Source: SZUA-265 sp965651905
GTDB lineage: Bacteria; Myxococcota_A; Polyangia; Polyangiales; Polyangiaceae
Length of the DNA stretch: 64,000 nt
NCBI GenBank assembly: GCA_965651905.1
Contig: CBFGUG010000033.1
Span: 1 to 64,000, forward strand
Reading direction: 5' to 3'
Shown here: one piece after another, positions 61,246 through 64,000 of the stretch
How positions within the stretch are numbered: the first letter of the stretch is position 1
How the letters are laid out: the number at the start of each line of letters is the position of its first letter
Position numbers and translations under genes: made by a program
Notes under the pieces: generated by a model
Told to the model about the DNA's origin: nothing
Seen by the model: the letters and a program-made list of their open reading frames with translations, nothing else
Databases searched by the model: none

Positions 61246-63960
61246 ACCGTCGGTGCTCGCGGGCACGTCGATGTCGAGCACGGAGGGGTTCAGCTTCATG
61301 AAGAAGTTGAGCGCCTCACCGCCATCGTTGTCGTTGACCACCCATAGGCTGCCAGCGCCGATCGCCAGCCCCTCGATCTTCTCTTGATCGAAACGGAAGG
61401 AAGTATCCAGCAGGTCGAACGCCGTGACCTTGTCCACTGGATCCGTGGGGTCGTTGACGGTGCCGCTACCCAAGCGGAAAGTGCGGATCGTCTTGTTGAC
61501 GGCTTCGCCCGCCCAACCTTGCGCGCGCTCCACGACTGCAAACTGATCGCCACGCACATGAATCAGTTCGCTGAGGAACGTGTTGCCCGCGGCCCCGCCC
61601 GGATTGTCGTCGAGCGTGTAGTAGTAGAAGTTCCACAACTTGGAATCCACGTCGTACTCACCAATTCGAGTATTCTGACCCTCGGTGGTGAGCGCCCGCT
61701 GAACGGCAACGTAGATTTTCAGACCCCCAAGTGTATTCGGCGTACTGTCGACGACCGTGATGCCCTCGAAACCGTTGCCTCTGACCGTGGACCAGTCGAT
61801 CGCGTTGGGTTCGTCACCACACGGCAAGTCGACGATACCACCATCAGCGTACGTCGAATCCAAACGCCCCGTAGCATCGAAGAACAGGATTCGGTTACTG
61901 TTCACTGAACCCACACAACTCACGCTCCCACCATTGGCGGAGGTGCCCTCGCTCGCGACGATGTAGCCACCTTCTGGATTCGTCACCAAGCCTTCGGGAT
62001 CGTAGCCCGTCAGCGGGTTTCCAGACTCGTCAGCCAGCGTCAGCTCTCGAACCAGTTCGAGCTTGCGCGAACCGTGGTCGACCCAAAAGGACCAGATGCG
62101 CTGGGAATCGAAGGCATTGTCGGGAGTGGCAAGCAGCAAGCCGCTGCTCGCCTCGTATGCCAAAGCGCCGATCGCGCCGTAGGGCGTGCCCGTCGAGTGC
62201 GTGTCGTAGACGTCCGCGCCATGCCCCACGTCGGCAGGGTTCTGCACAGACTCGTAAATCCACAGGCCACCTCCCGTTCCGTCACCTTCGCCGCTAACGA
62301 CGACCAGGTTGCGATCGGGCAAGGTCACCGCGCCCTCGGGTCGCATGGGCGCGCCGAGCAGCTGCTGAATCACGGGCGCGCTCGGCGTGCTCATGTTCAC
62401 GACGAACAACGCCGCGTTACGTTCGCCCAGCATGAAAGCGTAGTCCACGCCCCCGAACACGCCAGTCGCACATCCTTCGATTTCGATACCGCGGTCTGCT
62501 GAACGGCCTTCGGGATACGCGCCTGCACGAATCGCTGCGAACTCGGCGGCGTCCCCCGAATCGTAGACGCGCTCGCCGTCGATCGTGAACACGGAGAACC
62601 CACGCCCACCTGACTCGAAACCCATGTAGCTGCCGTTCTCCGTATCCCCTTCGTTGGCGGTGACGAAGTGCACTCCGTCCGAGAGTAAGCAAACCGAGTC
62701 GGGCTCGAGGGTCCCCTCGAAGTTGGGGTCCGTGAATTGAACCTCGCCGTTACTCGTCAGATCCGCGAACTCGTGGGGCGATGTACCAGCGTCGATGTAG
62801 CGAACGACGCTGTTGCTCGTGAGATCGATCACCGCGATCACGTTGTTCTCTTGGAGAGAGACGATCGCCGTGCTGCCGTCAGCGGTGATGTCGACGAACT
62901 CTGGCTGCGGATCTCCGACCAACTTGCCGACGTCCGGCGCCAGGGCGATCGTGGTCACGCTCGAGCTGCTCGGATCGGCGTAGTCGACTTCGATCACCTG
63001 CACGCTACCAGGACGCGCCTGTTCGACGCCATTGTTGTCGCCATCTTCCTCGTCCTCGATCGCAACCACGATCTTGCTGCCGTCTGGTGTCAGCTTCAGA
63101 CTGTCTGGCCCCACACCGATCGACAGCGTGCCAGCGATCGCGAACGTCTCCAGATCGATGAATGCGAGCGCGCCGGGGTCGGCGCTCGCGACCGGGTCCG
63201 TGGTGTTCTTGATCGCGACGACCGCGTATCGTGCGTCAGGAGTGACCGCAACGGCAGTAGGCTCACCGCTCGGAACGACGCCCGCAACGTCGACGGTGCC
63301 CAGATCGACAGGCTGCTTGGGATCAGCCAGGTCGACCAGCCCGATCGTCTGTTCACCCGCGGAGGTGTACGCCAACGTCAGCCCATCGGGTGTTGCTGCA
63401 ACGATCTCCGCAACTGGACCACCACTCGCCGTAAACTTGGAAACCAGGCGAAAGCCAGCCACCCCAGCCGCGCCATCGCGACCATCCTTGCCGTCGACGC
63501 CATCCTTGCCGTCGACGCCATCCTTGCCGTCGACGCCATCGGCCCCGTCGACGCCATTGGCCCCGTCGACGCCATCGGCCCCGTCGACGCCATCAGTTCC
63601 GTCCGTCCCGTCAGCACCGTGCGCCCCGTCACAGACGTACGCGGTTTCGGTGACCTCGTGAGAATCGAGTCGACCGTTTCGGTTCTTGTCCAAGCCCATG
63701 TCGATGCGGACGCCACCTTCCGCGCAGTTGCGGCCCGGGCGTTCGTCGCGCAAATTGGACAGCAGTTGGTCACTGCGAAGCAGCGAGATCAGCGTGCCCA
63801 CGGGGTCGATCGTAGGTTTGAAGAAGCTTTGGCGATCCAGCTGCAACGCCTCGGCGTTTTGCTGTTCGTTGTCGACCTCAGGCAGGGGAGCATCGTTCCC
63901 GCATGCCAGCAGGCTGGTCGCGGCAGCGCCCACGCCAAGCCAGGTTAGCGTCGTTTTCAT
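59704..63960 (-). CDS. Large lipoprotein: collagen-like, esterase-like propeller, four lamin-tail-like domains
   Basis: 1418 aa. Lipobox 'GAAATSLLAC'. After a hydrophilic stretch with an EF-hand-like 'DKNRNGRLDSHE', residues about 112-168 are Gly-X-Asp triplets of collagen type. Residues about 170-930 form propeller-like repeats ('TPDARYAVVAIKN', 'SDGVHFVTANEGDTENGSYMGF') resembling choice-of-anchor-I/esterase-like phytase domains. From about 935 to the end four lamin-tail-like modules of about 120 residues each begin 'VVLNEVNSQGDDFVELLN' and contain 'SGWTFTDND' and 'CP' pairs. It is probably displayed on the cell surface and involved in binding or in phosphate-ester hydrolysis; catalysis is not proven. 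Confidence 0.85.
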   Translation of the reverse strand: MKTTLTWLGVGAAATSLLACGNDAPLPEVDNEQQNAEALQLDRQSFFKPTIDPVGTLISLLRSDQLLSNLRDERPGRNCAEGGVRIDMGLDKNRNGRLDSHEVTETAYVCDGAHGADGTDGTDGVDGADGVDGANGVDGADGVDGKDGVDGKDGVDGKDGRDGAAGVAGFRLVSKFTASGGPVAEIVAATPDGLTLAYTSAGEQTIGLVDLADPKQPVDLGTVDVAGVVPSGEPTAVAVTPDARYAVVAIKNTTDPVASADPGALAFIDLETFAIAGTLSIGVGPDSLKLTPDGSKIVVAIEDEEDGDNNGVEQARPGSVQVIEVDYADPSSSSVTTIALAPDVGKLVGDPQPEFVDITADGSTAIVSLQENNVIAVIDLTSNSVVRYIDAGTSPHEFADLTSNGEVQFTDPNFEGTLEPDSVCLLSDGVHFVTANEGDTENGSYMGFESGGRGFSVFTIDGERVYDSGDAAEFAAIRAGAYPEGRSADRGIEIEGCATGVFGGVDYAFMLGERNAALFVVNMSTPSAPVIQQLLGAPMRPEGAVTLPDRNLVVVSGEGDGTGGGLWIYESVQNPADVGHGADVYDTHSTGTPYGAIGALAYEASSGLLLATPDNAFDSQRIWSFWVDHGSRKLELVRELTLADESGNPLTGYDPEGLVTNPEGGYIVASEGTSANGGSVSCVGSVNSNRILFFDATGRLDSTYADGGIVDLPCGDEPNAIDWSTVRGNGFEGITVVDSTPNTLGGLKIYVAVQRALTTEGQNTRIGEYDVDSKLWNFYYYTLDDNPGGAAGNTFLSELIHVRGDQFAVVERAQGWAGEAVNKTIRTFRLGSGTVNDPTDPVDKVTAFDLLDTSFRFDQEKIEGLAIGAGSLWVVNDNDGGEALNFFMKLNPSVLDIDVPASTDGGTAGVVLNEVNSQGDDFVELYNSSATDADVSGWTVGDEGGGVFVLPSGSVVPAGGYLVLGDAAGSASTLGFGLGSGDGVVVSTAGGTLVGQHSWTSHVASASRCPNGAGAFVDPTEPTPGAANACPGSNADVVLNEVNSEGDDFVELLNVGEVAVDVSGWTFTDNDDTHVFAFPLGSVIEPGQYLVIGDVAEALVEIGFGLGSADSAILYNLAGDVVDEHTWGAHVASASRCPEGSGEFIAPRNPTPGAANDCPGVIGADTVVLNEVNSQGDDFVELLNTGDFSVDLSGWIITDNDETHVFAIPDGTLLPAGAIVVFGDDSAAVAPLGYGLGSGDSAILYTPLGDVVDSHTWLEHVGTASRCPDGFGAWIAQTPPTPGAANECPAVTGEDDIVINEVNSQGDDFVELLNVGTSDVDVSGWVITDNDPTHVFTFASGTVIPAGGLLLVGDAAGSTVALGYGLGSADSVVLFTPFLNVVDEYHWTEHIASAGRCPDGIGAYQAMSPSPGGPNLCL
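63473..63635. repeat. Gly-X-Asp (collagen-like) 9/18-bp tandem repeats
   Basis: Runs of 9- and 18-bp units encode 'DGVDGKDGV' and 'GADGVDGAN' type triplets on the minus strand. Three near-identical KDGVDG copies stand in a row. The array is in frame and can expand or contract. Confidence 0.85.
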
Positions 63961-64000
63961 CAGAGTCCTTTCACCGCCCGGGGGTGGGCGTTTTTCGAGG

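Overview
The window reads as a chromosomal segment of a high-GC Gram-negative bacterium, most likely a myxobacterium (Myxococcota). The reasons are the many lipoproteins with Ser/Asp- or Cys-rich mature parts, roadblock/LC7-like proteins, a receiver protein fused to such a domain, a PAS-rich hybrid kinase, and the 5' part of a 16S rRNA gene. Taxonomy is inferred from gene style; no search was run.

Layout. 1-877: 5' end of a 16S rRNA gene (minus) with leader, boxA-like element and promoter. 1144-5147: tightly coupled minus operon (pepA, membrane protein, 59-aa membrane peptide, parvulin-type PPIase lipoprotein, roadblock-like protein). 5291-12643: Pro-rich secreted protein, TruC-like pseudouridine synthase, methyltransferase, PQQ-type propeller lipoprotein, and a pair encoding a secreted protein and a di-CXXCH cytochrome-type lipoprotein. 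12969-22662: phosphate island with a Na/Pi cotransporter, pstS-phoU-pstC-pstA-pstB-pstB, and a divergent 2-phosphoglycerate kinase/ApgM fusion. Two matching Pho boxes precede the cotransporter and pstS. 22713-30302: a lipoprotein, a cluster of about eleven 15-bp palindromes, then a sugar isomerase and sugar ABC transporter operon. 30294-38416: signalling genes (hybrid kinase, receiver protein, MinD/ParA-like ATPase), a GNAT enzyme and an outer-membrane-type protein. 38682-48543: a CYP152 P450 remnant with an internal deletion, an extensin-type peptidase, and an oxidative-stress group (hemerythrin-like, catalase HPII, ankyrin protein, ferritin-like protein). 48697-54724: GAF-AraC regulator, GH6 glycosidase, two Cys-rich lipoproteins, LysR regulator. 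55022-58187: sulfite/nitrite reductase, unknown protein and FdxA-type ferredoxin as one overlapping operon. 58212-63960: secreted alpha/beta hydrolase and a 1418-aa lipoprotein with collagen-like repeats, an esterase-like propeller and four lamin-tail-like domains.

The strongest candidate for something new is the phosphate island. Its two tandem PstB ATPases carry complementary defects: one has lost the Q-loop Gln and H-loop His, the other the LSGGQ signature. They would pair into a heterodimer with one good and one dead ATP site. The PhoU protein is fused to an LMW-phosphatase-like domain lacking the catalytic Cys and Arg. The neighbouring gene across the shared Pho box is a kinase-mutase fusion around 2-phosphoglycerate with a duplicated ATP-cone. 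The palindrome cluster at 24104-24643 is the most striking non-coding structure.
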